DNA of 24,064 bases, taken from contig JACRKK010000016.1 in the NCBI GenBank assembly GCA_016219795.1, positions 1-24,064 of the forward strand. The letters run 5' to 3'. Below are positions 23,358-24,064 of this stretch, in pieces (the stretch's first letter is position 1; every line of letters starts with the position of its first letter). A program made the translations under genes and the position numbers. The stretch comes from Candidatus Woesearchaeota archaeon. GTDB lineage: Archaea > Nanobdellota > Nanobdellia > Woesearchaeales > JACRKL01. The notes beneath the pieces are model-generated. The model did not search any database, was not told the DNA's origin, and saw only the letters and a list, made by a program, of their open reading frames with translations.

Positions 23358-23394
23358 GTAACTAATAGTTAACATATGTAAACCAAGAGTTAAC
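23357..23394 (+). repeat. Four helically phased GTTAAC-like repeats (candidate operator)
   Basis: AGTAAC (23357-23362), AGTTAAC (23367-23373), TGTAAAC (23377-23383) and AGTTAAC (23388-23394) begin 10, 10 and 11 bp apart, so all face the same side of the helix. They start at the TATA box and run past the predicted start site to 7 bp before the ATG. This suits cooperative repression, most simply by the winged-helix domain of the MNT protein itself (inference). Confidence 0.5.
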
Positions 23395-23401
23395 CTAAAA
23401 A

Positions 23402-24001
23402 ATGAAGCCCCTAACAAACATGGAAACAGAGATTATACTTAAACTATTCAGAGACTTTACCGTAGACTATAATCCAAGCAATATAGCAAATGAATTAAAG
23501 AGAACAAGGGTAGGCACGTTTAAAGCGTTAAAAGCATTAGAAAAAAGGGGTATTGTTCAAGGGAAAAAACTTGGCAAGGCAATGTTCTATACATTAAATC
23601 TAAGAGACGATTATGCTAAAAAATATGTCCAGGTTCTTTTAATGGAAGAAGCAAGGCAAAGACAAAGATGGTTGTTTGAATTTGAAGGGTTATTTAACTA
23701 TGTGCATATAGCTGTCCTCTTCGGTTCCATTATCCAAAATGAGAAAGAAGCAAATGATATTGACCTCATGATTGTGCTAGAACAGAAAGATAATAGTGCC
23801 ATTAATAAAATTATTAATGAGAAGAATAAAATTCTTCCAAAAAGAATCCACATTATAAAACAGACAATACAAGACATCATTAGCAATATAAAGAAACGGG
23901 ATAAATTAGTCCTTAATGCATTTAAATATGGAATTGTTTTGCATGGTTTCGAAGAGCTGGTTGAGGTGATGAAGAATGTCACAAGCCAAGAATATGGTTA
24001 A
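23402..24001 (+). CDS. HTH-fused MNT nucleotidyltransferase (antitoxin-like)
   Basis: 199 residues. Residues 1-65 are a winged helix (METEIILKLFRDF, then NPSNIANELKRTRVGTFKALKALEKRGIV, wing GKKLGKAMFYTLN). Residues 70-98 form a charged linker helix. Residues 100-199 form a minimal nucleotidyltransferase with GS at 108-109 and DID at 119-121 (VLFGSIIQNEKEANDIDLMIVL), matching the GS-x9-DxD motif of MNT proteins. In MNT/HEPN modules the MNT protein neutralises the HEPN toxin, in some systems by adenylylating it. Here the fused DNA-binding domain would also allow autoregulation. The stop overlaps the next gene by 26 nt, a typical tight toxin-antitoxin arrangement. Base composition is more AT-rich than the metabolic genes, consistent with mobile origin. 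Confidence 0.85.
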   Translation: MKPLTNMETEIILKLFRDFTVDYNPSNIANELKRTRVGTFKALKALEKRGIVQGKKLGKAMFYTLNLRDDYAKKYVQVLLMEEARQRQRWLFEFEGLFNYVHIAVLFGSIIQNEKEANDIDLMIVLEQKDNSAINKIINEKNKILPKRIHIIKQTIQDIISNIKKRDKLVLNAFKYGIVLHGFEELVEVMKNVTSQEYG

Positions 24002-24064
24002 ATGGTGCATTAACAAAGCAAAAAGGGAACGAGAAGAAGGGAAAGCCCACAGAGGTTTAGTGGA
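23976..24064 (+). CDS. HEPN-domain protein, 5' end only (toxin-like)
   Basis: Runs off the window. ATG 23976 opens MSQAKNMVKWCINKAKRERE followed by EGKAHRGLV; ATG 23994 in the same frame is an alternative start. The amphipathic first helix with VKWCINKAKRE and the HRGL turn are what HEPN-domain partners of MNT proteins show at their N-terminus. The catalytic R-x4-6-H motif would lie beyond the window, so activity (RNase toxin) cannot be checked. The assignment rests on the 26-nt overlap with the MNT gene plus this short match. Confidence 0.6.
   Translation, partial: MSQAKNMVKWCINKAKREREEGKAHRGLV

Noticed and set aside
1..24064. CRISPR arrays, insertion-sequence ends, tRNA or rRNA genes
   Set aside because: No regularly spaced long repeats, no transposase gene with terminal repeats, and no cloverleaf or rRNA-like segment was seen by eye; a covariance search would be the decisive check.

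Overview
The window reads as a compact archaeal chromosome segment. The archaeal evidence is direct. Many starts sit 20-26 nt downstream of a TTTAAATA or TTTTATA-type TATA box (leaderless mRNAs), while genes inside operons have Shine-Dalgarno (SD) sites. Gene content agrees: two-ring CDC48, a TrmB-type regulator, a double Lrp/AsnC regulator, split FGAM synthase (PurL/PurQ/PurS) and a HEPN/MNT pair. The style of the TrmB-type HTH and the many lineage-specific hypotheticals suggest a DPANN-like lineage such as Woesearchaeota. That placement is inference and needs a tree.

Layout. 1-670: eroded C-terminal half of a DinD/BRO-type protein. 681-2834 (-): CDC48 ATPase with a structured leader. 3052-5046 (-): an unusual TrmB-type regulator with four tandem sensor-like repeats and a dyad upstream. 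5193-6013 (+): a micro-ORF followed by a frameshifted secreted protein that looks like a beta-barrel. 6056-7084 (+): quinolinate synthase NadA, tail-to-tail with a clan-MH zinc aminopeptidase (7074-8315, -). 8397-9374 (-): double Lrp/AsnC regulator, divergent from an apparent operon at 9512-13456 (+). That operon holds an amino-acid-binding lipoprotein, two unknown proteins, a threonine-dehydratase remnant and an ornithine-cyclodeaminase-family enzyme. 13488-15158 (+): a large unknown protein with a Hint-like N-terminal motif.

15155-18806 (-): purL-purQ-purS, joined by ATGA stop/start overlaps; PurS is a tandem-duplicated double-length version. 18909-19913 (+): unknown protein. 19897-21180 (-): purA. 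21248-22534 (-): unknown helical protein. 22628-23191 (+): 5-formyl-THF cyclo-ligase. 23402-end (+): HTH-fused MNT nucleotidyltransferase and the start of a HEPN partner, behind a helically phased array of GTTAAC-like repeats.

How it works together: purSQL, purA and the folate enzyme belong to purine and one-carbon metabolism. The Lrp-type regulator and its divergent operon look like an amino-acid sensing, uptake and conversion locus, partly decayed. The most novel items are the four-repeat TrmB-type regulator, the barrel-like secreted protein, the phased operator of the HEPN/MNT module, the unknown genes in the amino-acid operon, and the tandem PurS.
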